Below, one piece after another: positions 50,370 to 59,087 of a stretch of 64,000 bases of DNA. The translations under genes were made by a program, and so were the position numbers. How positions within the stretch are numbered: the first letter of the stretch is position 1; the number at the start of each line of letters is the position of its first letter. Source of the DNA: Clostridia bacterium (GTDB lineage Bacteria > Bacillota > Clostridia > Oscillospirales > SIG627); the NCBI GenBank assembly GCA_017520825.1, contig JAFXEX010000026.1:62001-126000 (forward strand), given 5' to 3'. The notes under the pieces were generated by a model that saw nothing but the letters and a program-made list of their open reading frames with translations, was not told the origin of the DNA and did no database searches.

Positions 50370-52226
50370 TTACCCTCTCACATCCGAGGTATAGCTCTTT
50401 TTATTCTTGATTGCCTCCGAAAGCAATTTTCTTGCCGTCTTGTTTTCCTTAAAGGTTTCGGAAATACCGATTTTATACTCAATTACAACGTTCTTATGCT
50501 CTTCTCTCTCGTCAAGTCTGAGTCTGAACAGTCTCATTATATCCTCAACGGTAATGTAATCAGCGTCCTCGGTGAGCATAACGAAGCTACCGTTTCCGTT
50601 GTAAATATACTCGGTTTTGGATTTACCAAAGGATTCCTTTATGTAGCTTGTAAACATCTTGATTATTTCGTCGCCTGCATCTCTTGAATAATTGGTGTTG
50701 ATGTTTACCAGATTGGATATTTCGGCAATGCAGTAAACCACGCCGTCGTCAAGAAGCTTTTTATCCTTGGCTTTTAAGTATTTATCAAGGTACGCTCTGT
50801 TGTTAAGACCTGTAAGGTGGTCTGTGTAGAAGATGTAATTTATTATATCTCCCGTTCTTCCTAAAACGATTGCTCCACCACAGCAGAGAATCATAAGGAA
50901 GAAGAAGGCAATTGCAGTATAAAGAGTCACGTTGACGCTTTCTCTTACAGACGCTGAGGACAACACCGAAATATAGCTTGCGCCAAGATACTTGTTGTAC
51001 TCGTTATTGGTTTTCATAGTAGTATCGTAAAGGTCGGTCAGGTCGTTGATAAGGGTATCAATTTCCTTCTCTACCTCTGCTCTTATTGCAGAATATTGTG
51101 GGTTAGAAAGCTCCGTGCAGGTCAGATTTGAGGCTTTGCAGGCACCCTCGTCGCAATCACCCGTGCAATGGGTGAAGGTGTCAAGGATATATCTGCAGTA
51201 CGCAGAATCAATAATTCCGTGTTCCTTGCTTTCGTTACGGTCTCTCCAGCTGTAAATCAGCTCGTCGTAGGTTACTGTCTGGTCTCCGAAATAATCCTGA
51301 ACGTTTCTTTCGTGAAGATTGTCAAGAATATACTCATAGGTGATATTGGTGTTTCCCGAGTCTCTCATTTTTTTCACGTAAGCGTCGATTACCTCCACCA
51401 CGTCCTCCACGATGCTTTCGTCCTTCTGATTGGAGATGTTGTTGTTGTCTATTCTCGTGGTGTAGTCGGAAACGAGGACCTCCTTGTCCTTGGTAATCTG
51501 ATATTTATAAACCGTGGAGAAAAGAGATGAAACGTTAACCTGTCTCAAATAGTTGAAGTCGTCTGCAAGCTCGGCAAATGAAACGCCCGTCTCGGTTGAT
51601 CTGTAATAATTGTTCTGACTGATTCTCTGGTACAGAGTATTAAGGGTGTTATCAATGCTGGTATCAATCAGCTCCAGCATCTCAATATAATCGTAATCGT
51701 TTTTATTGAGATTTTCGATGGTATTGTTTGCAGGAGCAACGTTTACGTACTTCTGACTGAACTGCTCGAAATACACGTCAAGAATTTCGTCAAGGACTGT
51801 TCTTGCAAAATCGGGACCCTCACCACTGGTTGCAGCAAAGGAAACTATAAAGGTGCTGGGCTTGTATATATACTCCTCGCCCTCCTCAAGCTTTGCATCC
51901 TTCTGCGCTACCTTGTCGGCGTCCTCAATGGGAGTTATGTCAATTCTTGATATAAGGCTGTCAACCGAATAAATACCCGTAAGCCCCATTTTGTCAACCA
52001 CTCTTGACATAACGGCAGAGGATTTGATTTCATTAACGTCCAGCTTGTCACCCGTAGGAGCAAGACCCTTTTCGGCCTGCTCGTCGTTGTAGTGAATAAC
52101 CTCTGAGGCTATATAAGTGTTTGAGGATGAAAGCTTAAAATAAACTGCGTAGGTCGCCAAAAGACAAAAAACGACAATGACGGGCAAAAGCTTTTTCAGA
52201 TATCTTAAAATTTGAAAATTTTTCAT
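50370..52226 (-). CDS. Wzz-like polysaccharide co-polymerase fused to a degenerate GGDEF domain
   Basis: 618 residues from ATG 52226 (AAAGGAGGATGACG). TM1 about 13-30; a large outer region to about 430, whose start (YIASEVIHYNDE, then IKSSAVMSRVVDKMGL) matches Wzz chain-length determinants; it contains a cysteine cluster CTGDCDEGACKASNLTC near 352-368. TM2 about 432-455 (AIAFFFLMILCCGGAIVLG). The cytoplasmic tail begins with the classical GGDEF entry TDHLTGLNNRAYL (469-477), but metal and nucleotide residues are altered and the signature site reads NGNGSFVML (GNGSF, 544-548). So it is a pseudo-cyclase on a co-polymerase. The usual partner CpsD/Wze tyrosine kinase is absent, and the pseudo-GGDEF domain sits where the kinase would be linked. 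Confidence 0.88.
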   Translation of the reverse strand: MKNFQILRYLKKLLPVIVVFCLLATYAVYFKLSSSNTYIASEVIHYNDEQAEKGLAPTGDKLDVNEIKSSAVMSRVVDKMGLTGIYSVDSLISRIDITPIEDADKVAQKDAKLEEGEEYIYKPSTFIVSFAATSGEGPDFARTVLDEILDVYFEQFSQKYVNVAPANNTIENLNKNDYDYIEMLELIDTSIDNTLNTLYQRISQNNYYRSTETGVSFAELADDFNYLRQVNVSSLFSTVYKYQITKDKEVLVSDYTTRIDNNNISNQKDESIVEDVVEVIDAYVKKMRDSGNTNITYEYILDNLHERNVQDYFGDQTVTYDELIYSWRDRNESKEHGIIDSAYCRYILDTFTHCTGDCDEGACKASNLTCTELSNPQYSAIRAEVEKEIDTLINDLTDLYDTTMKTNNEYNKYLGASYISVLSSASVRESVNVTLYTAIAFFFLMILCCGGAIVLGRTGDIINYIFYTDHLTGLNNRAYLDKYLKAKDKKLLDDGVVYCIAEISNLVNINTNYSRDAGDEIIKMFTSYIKESFGKSKTEYIYNGNGSFVMLTEDADYITVEDIMRLFRLRLDEREEHKNVVIEYKIGISETFKENKTARKLLSEAIKNKKSYTSDVRG

Positions 52227-52238
52227 CGTCATCCTCCT

Positions 52239-53594
52239 TTATGCCTTTTTGGGAAACTTCTTGGAAATCAGATAAAGCACCAGCGACAGATAAGCAAATG
52301 CAGCGAACATTATAAGAGCCTTAAGCTCGCCCATAAGGGAGATGCCGTAGATGCTTACTGCAATGCACTGATTCATTTTGTGTCTGGAATACTCTCTGCC
52401 GGCAGTTATCGCTTCTTTTTCAAAGTCTTTGATGCTTGAGTATATAGACTCTACGAGAGAATCTGCCGAAGAGGAAATCTGCGAGTCCTGACTGCTTGAC
52501 GCAATCTTGTCTATTATCAGGTTGTTGTCCATAATTTCCTTTTCGTTTGACGCTACGTAATTACTGAAGTTGGTAGCCATAACCGACAGCTCGTCAATAC
52601 CTACCTTTGTTCTGCCCATATAGTATTTACCCGACTGGTCCCAGGTGGGAACGAGAACTATACGGGTCATTTCCTCACTGTACATATCAATTGCTTCGTT
52701 GCAAAGTCTGTAGGATGCGTAGTTTTTCTGACGGTCAAAATCAATGTTTTTGTTCTGGTACGAGAGTCTGTCAAGGTAGTTGCTCTTGTTTCTTACGACG
52801 CCGTTTTGCAGAACCAATGACCGAAGATTTTGATTTATCTGGGTTTCCTTGAACTGATACACCTTTCCTGCAATGGAATTAAAGGTGCTTCCGTTTTCGG
52901 TTACGAAGCTTGGATTTTTTCCTGCCATACCGTAGAGGTAATTGAGAACGGCTTGCGCCTCCTTATCGAGATAGGAAACCACGTCCATATATTCCATTTC
53001 GCTGAAATCGGGCTTTTCGGCATCAAGGCTGAAATTGTCGGTATATTTCTCTATGTAATATTCCTTGTAAGCCGAGGTTATAAGCTTGATAACGTTTTCA
53101 GAGTCAAGGTGCGCCGTGTCCTTCGAGGCGTGATATTCAACTGCAAACTCGGTTGAAATGTGGTATTGAGATTCGTCACCAACACCACCCTGTACGCAGG
53201 GATAAACCACGAGACAGCTTTTTAACTGCTTTACGGTTACGTCCTCAAGAGCACCCTTTTTAATCGCTCTTTCCACAACCTCGTCGCTGATAATCTCTGC
53301 CATATTATATCTTGTTCCGTTGGAGTTGAGCGCCTGAGAGGCTTCGGAATAATTGAGAGAAACGATTGCGTGAACGGACTTTTTCATTTCAAAATGATTA
53401 AAAATTCCGTAAACGAGAGTGATAATAAAGCATATAAGGATTATACACGCGTTAAAATATTCTGCATTTTTAAAAATCTGCGTGCGCTCCGTGCGATTTA
53501 CGTTTTTCAAACGGAAAAATATTATTGCCACCGACGACACGAACAGCACGCCCACGATTAAAATAATCAGCTTTTGAAGCAGAGCAGTAAGCAT
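52239..53594 (-). CDS. Second Wzz-like membrane protein
   Basis: 451 residues. Two N-terminal helices (about 7-28 and 47-65), a long outer region and one C-terminal helix (IMFAAFAYLSLVLYLISK). The section after TM2 (HAIVSLNYSEASQALNSNGT, MAEIISDEVVERAIKKG) has the Wzz pattern of a beta strand followed by conserved helix. The central part is predicted helical and could form the coiled co-polymerase stalk. It has no cytoplasmic enzyme domain. Encoded just upstream of the GGDEF-tailed co-polymerase, so the two may form a mixed complex. Assignment is by pattern, moderate. Confidence 0.72.
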   Translation of the reverse strand: MLTALLQKLIILIVGVLFVSSVAIIFFRLKNVNRTERTQIFKNAEYFNACIILICFIITLVYGIFNHFEMKKSVHAIVSLNYSEASQALNSNGTRYNMAEIISDEVVERAIKKGALEDVTVKQLKSCLVVYPCVQGGVGDESQYHISTEFAVEYHASKDTAHLDSENVIKLITSAYKEYYIEKYTDNFSLDAEKPDFSEMEYMDVVSYLDKEAQAVLNYLYGMAGKNPSFVTENGSTFNSIAGKVYQFKETQINQNLRSLVLQNGVVRNKSNYLDRLSYQNKNIDFDRQKNYASYRLCNEAIDMYSEEMTRIVLVPTWDQSGKYYMGRTKVGIDELSVMATNFSNYVASNEKEIMDNNLIIDKIASSSQDSQISSSADSLVESIYSSIKDFEKEAITAGREYSRHKMNQCIAVSIYGISLMGELKALIMFAAFAYLSLVLYLISKKFPKKA

Positions 53595-53613
53595 ATTTTA
53601 TCTCCCTCCCAAC

Positions 53614-54834
53614 TTAAAACTTATTGATATCGATAACAACCAGCTCAGGCTGATTATTAATACGGAATACGTTTGAATTTTCAAGACCCGAGCTTACGAT
53701 TAACGGCTTACCTGCCGTATCGTATCTTCCGTAAACGAAGTAGCCGTTCCTTTCGGGGAACAAGCCTCCCTCACGGGTGTACAGAGGTCCAAGCACGGGA
53801 ACTCGCATAACACCACCGTGGGTATGTCCTGCAAGCATCAGATCTCCCCAGAAATCAGGGGCAAATTCCTCGAAAATAAAGGGCTCGTGAACTGCCGTGA
53901 TTTTAAGGTTGTCGGGGTTTTCCCATATATAGTCTGTAAACGCCTTTTCCGAATAAGACCAGAAGGAAGAAGGATTAGAGGTAAGAACGCCGTATACGTC
54001 CACCGTCATGGTTTTTACCTTTACGGTGTCCTTTTCGTTCTTCAGCACCTTTATTCCTGCGCCCTCCAGCTTTTCCTCGAAGGAGTCCTCAAGCTGAAGC
54101 AGAGCCGTTTCGTCACGGTTGCTCTTGTCAAAGCCCAGATTTTTGTCAAGCTCCTTTTCGTTAAGTGGGAAACCGTAGATTGTTTCCACCTCGTTGTTTC
54201 CGTACACGTAGTAGGAGGGAGCGATTTCCGAAAGCCCTTGGGCTAAGGTCACTGCATAATCCACGTCGTCCACGGCAGAATTAACTATATCGCCCGTACA
54301 GATTATAATATCGGGCTCAAGAGCCTCAATTCTCTCCAGAAGCTTCTCGTTGTCCTTGCCGTAGCAGGCGTTATGTAAATCCGACAGTTGAATGACACGC
54401 ACACGGCTGTCAACCTTGATACTGCTGGTGCTGTAGAAGGTTTCTCTGAAATCTCTGTTGCCGATATAGTTGAAAAGAACCACGATAACGGCAGTGGCAA
54501 TGCACACGAAAAGCATACCGAGAACAAAGAATTTGAAGGCTCGGATATTCTTTTTAGCCTTGGGGCTGAGGGAGTTGTAGCCACTTTTTTTGGTTATCCT
54601 GATTTTCTTTCCTTCACCCAATACCGAGCTGATACAAGAGAAAAGCGTTTCCTTGCACTCTTTCCTGAAGGTCTTTACGTTTTCTGCGCCGTGATATGCG
54701 ACGTTAATCTGCTTTTCACTCTCGAATTCAATTTCAAAGGTGTCTGCCCACTTATCGTGAAGCTCGTCAGTCACCATTTCCTTGAAAAGCTCTTTTATTT
54801 CTTCCTGATATTTTTCTGATTTTACCTTATCCAT
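53614..54834 (-). CDS. Membrane metallophosphoesterase with DnaA-domain-I-like N-terminus
   Basis: 406 residues. Residues about 5-82 (LHDKWADTFEIEFESEKQI, then FRKECKETLFSCISSVLGEG) resemble DnaA domain I: helix with Trp, beta strands, helix, final strand. One membrane helix at about 99-121, then an outer calcineurin-like phosphoesterase domain (IQLSDLHN, CTGDIVN, TAVHEPF, LAGHTHGGVMRVP). In the third motif, YGNNEV (212-215), the His of GNHE is Asn, so the proton-donor His is missing while metal ligands remain. The topology would place the phosphoesterase outside the cell, like YkuE/lipid phosphatases. Substrate unknown; an undecaprenyl- or lipid-linked phosphate is possible. Confidence 0.85.
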   Translation of the reverse strand: MDKVKSEKYQEEIKELFKEMVTDELHDKWADTFEIEFESEKQINVAYHGAENVKTFRKECKETLFSCISSVLGEGKKIRITKKSGYNSLSPKAKKNIRAFKFFVLGMLFVCIATAVIVVLFNYIGNRDFRETFYSTSSIKVDSRVRVIQLSDLHNACYGKDNEKLLERIEALEPDIIICTGDIVNSAVDDVDYAVTLAQGLSEIAPSYYVYGNNEVETIYGFPLNEKELDKNLGFDKSNRDETALLQLEDSFEEKLEGAGIKVLKNEKDTVKVKTMTVDVYGVLTSNPSSFWSYSEKAFTDYIWENPDNLKITAVHEPFIFEEFAPDFWGDLMLAGHTHGGVMRVPVLGPLYTREGGLFPERNGYFVYGRYDTAGKPLIVSSGLENSNVFRINNQPELVVIDINKF

Positions 54835-54852
54835 AAAAATAAACCTTTACCT

Positions 54853-55971
54853 TTATTTTTGATAAAGCTCCCAGGTCGCCTTTGCAACGTCCTGCCAGCT
54901 GTATTTGTTTAAAATAAACTCGTCTGCGCCGTCACGGAGCCTTTCCACGAGTGCGCCGTCGTCGCATAACAATTTAAGCTTATCTGCCAAATCCTCCACG
55001 TCACTCTTTTTGAAGTACACCACTCTATCCTCGGCAACCGAGGTGTTTTCGGGGATATCCGAGCAAAGAAGCGCGTTGCCGTAGGCAAGGGATTCCAGAA
55101 GGCAGAGCGACATTCCCTCAAGGTCGGAGGGCAATACGTTCAGGTAGGCGTTGGAATAAATTTCGCTCAAGGTGTCACCCGATACGAAGCCCGTAAATAT
55201 AATATTGGGATTTCCCTTCGCCTTTTCCTTCAGCATACTGACGTAATCGTCGGTATCGCTGGTATCACCTGCAATAACAAGCTTTTTATCCGTTTCAATT
55301 TTATTGTAAGCATCAATAAGGTAGTGAATGCCCTTTTCGGCAGTCAGTCTTGAAACGATAGATATGTATTCGTTCTTTTTCAGTCCGTACTTTTCCGTAA
55401 TAATACAAGCGTCCTTTTTTTGGGGACGGCTTATTCCGTTGTAAATAATGGTGGTTTCTCGGTTATAGGTTTCCTTGAAGTAATCGTGAGCAGCCTGACT
55501 CAGCACGATAACCTCGTCTGCGTATTTCGCAAGGACCTTCTCGCCGAATTTAATATATTTTGAGGCAAAGCCTTTGCCCCATTTTTCTCTCTGCCAATCA
55601 AGTCCGTGAACGGTGGCAACGCATTTTTTTCCGAAAAGCTTTGGAATCCAAAGGGCAGCGCAGGGACCCTCTGCGTGAAAATGGATAACGTCATAATCGC
55701 AGAAGGATGCTGATATTGCCGCCGTAAAGGATGCTATCATTGCAGCAACTCCACGAAGGTTAAGAGTCCACGCCTTTTTAATCTTTACGCCCTTGTAGAC
55801 GTTGTTTTCCACAGTTCCTACGTATTCGTTTTCCACCTTGTCTGAAGAACGGTTGTAGCAGGTAACCTGAAGCCCCATTTCAACCAGCATGGGACAAAGC
55901 GTGGTAAGAACGTTTTCTATTCCACCACGTCTTGAAGGGACAACCTTGTGTCCGATCATAGCAACTTTCAT
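54853..55971 (-). CDS. Glycosyltransferase family 4
   Basis: 372 residues from ATG 55971 (GGAGTGAAGAAA); a GTG at 55980 overlaps the site. GT-B fold: N-terminal VAMIGHKVVPSRRGGIENVL as in rhamnosyl- and galactosyltransferases of capsule loci (DUF1972-like start), HFHAEGPCAALWIP, ATVHGLDWQREKWGKG, and the donor site with SIVSRLTAEKGIHYLI and EGMSLCLLESLAYG. It likely adds the second sugar after the initiating transferase encoded next to it. Sugar identity unknown. Confidence 0.92.
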   Translation of the reverse strand: MKVAMIGHKVVPSRRGGIENVLTTLCPMLVEMGLQVTCYNRSSDKVENEYVGTVENNVYKGVKIKKAWTLNLRGVAAMIASFTAAISASFCDYDVIHFHAEGPCAALWIPKLFGKKCVATVHGLDWQREKWGKGFASKYIKFGEKVLAKYADEVIVLSQAAHDYFKETYNRETTIIYNGISRPQKKDACIITEKYGLKKNEYISIVSRLTAEKGIHYLIDAYNKIETDKKLVIAGDTSDTDDYVSMLKEKAKGNPNIIFTGFVSGDTLSEIYSNAYLNVLPSDLEGMSLCLLESLAYGNALLCSDIPENTSVAEDRVVYFKKSDVEDLADKLKLLCDDGALVERLRDGADEFILNKYSWQDVAKATWELYQK

Positions 55972-55987
55972 TTTCTTCACTCCAATT

Positions 55988-56668
55988 TCAGCGCCCCGTA
56001 GCCGTAAGCATAACTATGGGAGTTTTAAGCATAATTTTCAAATCGTTGCGATAGGTTCTCGTCTGTATGTATTCGATATCCATTTCAACCCATTGCTCAA
56101 AGGGTATATCGTTTCTGTTTTTTGAAATCTGCCAGGTGCAGGTAAGACCTGGGGTAACCAGAAGCCTGAGCCTTTGATAATCGGTGTAATACTTAACCTC
56201 TCGGGGAAGTGGTGGTCTGGGACCTACCAGCGTCATATCTCCCTTTAGCACGTTAAAGAACTGCATAAGCTCGTCGAGAGAAAGCTTTCTCAGATATTTG
56301 CCAACCCTTGTTATACGTGGGTCGTGCTTCATTTTAAAGACGGGACCGTCCATTTCGTTCTGCTTTGCAAGCTGTTCAATCATTTGGTCTGCGTTTGCTC
56401 GCATAGTCCTGAACTTGTACATATAAAACTCTTTTCCGTGACGGCCTACTCTTATCTGCTTGTAGAAGGGGCCTGCGCTTGGGTCATCAATTACGATGAC
56501 GATTGCAATTACAATCATCAACGGAAGGAAAAACAATAAAATCAAGGTAGCGAAAAATATGTCGAAAAGTCGCTTTCCCTTCCAGAAGGTAGCGTATGAC
56601 TTTTCAATTATCGCTTCCAATTTTTCTCTTGTTTTTTCGTCAACCTTTTCCTGATCAATATAAGGCAT
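55988..56668 (-). CDS. Initiating sugar-1-phosphate transferase (bacterial sugar transferase)
   Basis: 226 residues. One hydrophobic segment (IFFATLILLFFLPLMIVIAI) likely forms a re-entrant hairpin, followed by the catalytic part: YKQIRVGRHGKEFYMYKFRTM, the Asp-Glu pair in LRKLSLDELMQFFNVLKGDM, and LVGPRPPLPREV with TPGLTCTWQISKN. It transfers a sugar phosphate to undecaprenyl phosphate and starts repeat-unit synthesis. It lacks the extra membrane bundle of WbaP-type enzymes. Its start codon overlaps the stop of the upstream ydjC-like gene by one base. Confidence 0.94.
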   Translation of the reverse strand: MPYIDQEKVDEKTREKLEAIIEKSYATFWKGKRLFDIFFATLILLFFLPLMIVIAIVIVIDDPSAGPFYKQIRVGRHGKEFYMYKFRTMRANADQMIEQLAKQNEMDGPVFKMKHDPRITRVGKYLRKLSLDELMQFFNVLKGDMTLVGPRPPLPREVKYYTDYQRLRLLVTPGLTCTWQISKNRNDIPFEQWVEMDIEYIQTRTYRNDLKIMLKTPIVMLTATGR

Positions 56669-57534
56669 TACAGCACACTTCTTTCTGTTATTTTTATTAC
56701 GGAATCAAACTCTGCTTTTCTGTTGGGAGATAAATAGAATTTATTGAAAACTACGTTTTTGTCGGTAAAATCGGACGCCGTACCGTTCGTATAACCGGGG
56801 TGGAACAAAACCTCTATATCTTTTCCGTCCCTCTCGGCAAGCTTTTTGTACTTGGGCAAAAGCTTATTTACCCTTTTTTCGTCCATTTCCCCCGAAAAAA
56901 GAATCCCGAGGAAGTACGAGGTGGGTATTTGGTTTTCCCTTTCCTCTCTCTTGTTAATCAGCCATAAAAGGTTAAGAAGCCATTGCTTAACGAGATTTAC
57001 AGGCTTATAGGTGAAATAAAGAGAGGGCGTTTGTATGTAAGGTAATATTGGCTCGGTGGGAATTCTCATATAGGTCAAGGGAATATTCTCGTCTCTCAAT
57101 ACCTTGAGCAAGGCATTGAAAACCACGGGAATCATATGGGTATGCTGATGACTGTCGATGCAAAAGGGCACGTCCTTTGGCAAAATGCTCTTCCAAAACG
57201 AAACCTGGGCTTTGATTTCCTTGTAAACCTGAGCCTCAAGCCTTTTGGGTTGAAGCAGACCCAGCGTGAACAGTCCCCCGAAGGTGTGCTTCAGATTTCC
57301 GTCTTTGTCTGCTATCAGGCTTATTTCGTCAGCCCTTGCCATACACTTGCCTTCAACAAGATTAAGGTGAAGGGAAAGCCGAAGGCTTTTGTTTTCCGAA
57401 AGCTTTTGCAAATCAACTCTGTCAAAATTAGGGAATACGCTGACCTTGTTAAGCGCCCCCTTGTCCACGCACTCCAATATGTGCGCCGAGGCGCTGTGGC
57501 ATAGCCCGTAGTCGTCAGCACAAAAATATATCAC
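56668..57534 (-). CDS. YdjC/ChbG-family carbohydrate deacetylase
   Basis: 288 residues from GTG 57534 (AAGGTGAAAAATAAGT). Metal motifs: CADDYGLCHSASAHI (Asp-Asp at the N-terminus), LSLHLNLVEGK (His) and CIDSHQHTHMIPVV (His-x-His). The family removes acetyl groups from N-acetylated sugars. In this locus it could deacetylate a HexNAc in the repeat unit or lipid intermediate; there is no signal peptide, so it acts in the cytoplasm. Similar genes are common in capsule loci. Confidence 0.9.
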   Translation of the reverse strand: MIYFCADDYGLCHSASAHILECVDKGALNKVSVFPNFDRVDLQKLSENKSLRLSLHLNLVEGKCMARADEISLIADKDGNLKHTFGGLFTLGLLQPKRLEAQVYKEIKAQVSFWKSILPKDVPFCIDSHQHTHMIPVVFNALLKVLRDENIPLTYMRIPTEPILPYIQTPSLYFTYKPVNLVKQWLLNLLWLINKREERENQIPTSYFLGILFSGEMDEKRVNKLLPKYKKLAERDGKDIEVLFHPGYTNGTASDFTDKNVVFNKFYLSPNRKAEFDSVIKITERSVL

Positions 57535-59085
57535 TTATTTTTCACCTTCTGTACCAAGCTTAATAACTATGATATCGTCCACAACTGCCACGCAATCGGC
57601 AGAGGGCCACGTTCCCATAGCCTTTATGTCTCCTCTTTGAGTGATGGTCCTCTTTTGGTCACCACTTAAAAACTCGTAGCTCTTACCACAATAATCGTTA
57701 AGGGCAGAGCAAAGCACGCTTTGTCCTACGGTTTCGTCGTCTGCACGGAGTATATATCCGTCCGTTATACCCGTAATATTGGGAGGAAGATTGACACTGT
57801 AGGGTTCACTGCCCTCAAGCGAGCCAATCACGACCAGCTTACTGCAGTCCTCTGCCTCGGGCGTCTGCTCAATACGGTCTGCTATACGCACCAGAGTGCC
57901 GTAGGATTTCTCATAAGCCATCTGCGCCTTATGGTAGCTTACGTTTGCTATAACCACTTGATTTATTACCAGCACCATAGCCGTCAGTAATACAATCCAG
58001 CACTTTACGGCAGTACGGCTTTGAGTTTTCTCCATTCCTCTTTCATAAATTATCAGGAAGAACAGATAAAAAACGGCGTATCCCATAAGCATCAGATTGT
58101 GATAGTCAACCTGGGGATTTATAAACGCAAGTGCGCCTGCTCCGAATATAAGGAGAACGCCTATAAGGACAGCCAAAAGCAGGCTTGCAGGCTTTTTATA
58201 AAGCTTGTTATCAACTATTGATTTTACGTAATACCCAAGTGTAAAAATCAAAATGAAGCCGTTCAGCACCACGTATACGTTGAGTCCCCCCGACAAATCG
58301 AAGAAGAAGCTCATAAAGGTTTCTTTAACTGCGTAAAGGGATGCGTGTAAATCAAGGGTTGACAGTGACGCCGTTGCGCTTGCCCCCTGATAGTCAAGTA
58401 ATTCAACAGAGAAGGCGCCAAGGAGTATTTTAAGTACAACGCCGTATAACGCCACACCAAAAGCCCCCGACAAAAGCATATAAATCGCCTTTTTCAAAAT
58501 CGCCGTGACGGGAACGCTGTTAAAAATCAGTCGGTCTGCAAGATGAAGTAAAACCAGCATAATGGTAACGGTCAGGTACGCCTGATATATTCCCGTTGAC
58601 AGTGCGATGAGCAAGGATGAGATAATATAATTGGGCTTTTCCTTGGTCATATACCACGCTGCAAGGGTGGAGAGGAAAAACGCTATTCCGTAACCGTCTG
58701 CTACGTAGTTATACATCATAACCGAGGTAACGGTGGGAAAGGACGCTATAAATGCCCCTATCATACCTGCCGTGATTTTTTTCTTTACGTCAAGTATTCT
58801 GCAAATACACACAGCCCCCAGCCCGTGAAACAGAATTGTCACAACGCCGTTTAAAAGGGGCAGGTCGTAAAATGAGGAGAAGGAGCATACAACGGGCAAA
58901 AACCATCTCCCAAGGGCAAGCATATTTTGCGAATCGTATCTGAACACCAGGGAGTCCCAATTGGGAAGCCAGCTGGTTATTTTATATAAATGCGCAAGCA
59001 AGCCCACGATCAGCGCCGTAAAAAAGCAAATCTTCCATTGAGGCAAAATATACGTATTAAGTTTTTTCAACGTCTTTTCAGGCAC
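57535..59085 (-). CDS. GtrII-like membrane glucosyltransferase
   Basis: 516 residues from GTG 59085, which has a GGAG site at proper spacing; ATG 59103 is also in frame but overlaps the upstream gene. About eleven membrane helices. The first outer loop has WLPNWDSLVFRYDSQNMLALGRW, with the Asp pair typical of the Glucos_trans_II (GtrII) family, which moves glucose from undecaprenyl phosphate onto surface polysaccharide outside the cell. The C-terminal segment of about 110 residues is a soluble outer domain. Likely partner of the GtrA- and GtrB-like proteins of the locus. Confidence 0.85.
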   Translation of the reverse strand: MPEKTLKKLNTYILPQWKICFFTALIVGLLAHLYKITSWLPNWDSLVFRYDSQNMLALGRWFLPVVCSFSSFYDLPLLNGVVTILFHGLGAVCICRILDVKKKITAGMIGAFIASFPTVTSVMMYNYVADGYGIAFFLSTLAAWYMTKEKPNYIISSLLIALSTGIYQAYLTVTIMLVLLHLADRLIFNSVPVTAILKKAIYMLLSGAFGVALYGVVLKILLGAFSVELLDYQGASATASLSTLDLHASLYAVKETFMSFFFDLSGGLNVYVVLNGFILIFTLGYYVKSIVDNKLYKKPASLLLAVLIGVLLIFGAGALAFINPQVDYHNLMLMGYAVFYLFFLIIYERGMEKTQSRTAVKCWIVLLTAMVLVINQVVIANVSYHKAQMAYEKSYGTLVRIADRIEQTPEAEDCSKLVVIGSLEGSEPYSVNLPPNITGITDGYILRADDETVGQSVLCSALNDYCGKSYEFLSGDQKRTITQRGDIKAMGTWPSADCVAVVDDIIVIKLGTEGEK

Positions 59086-59087
59086 AA

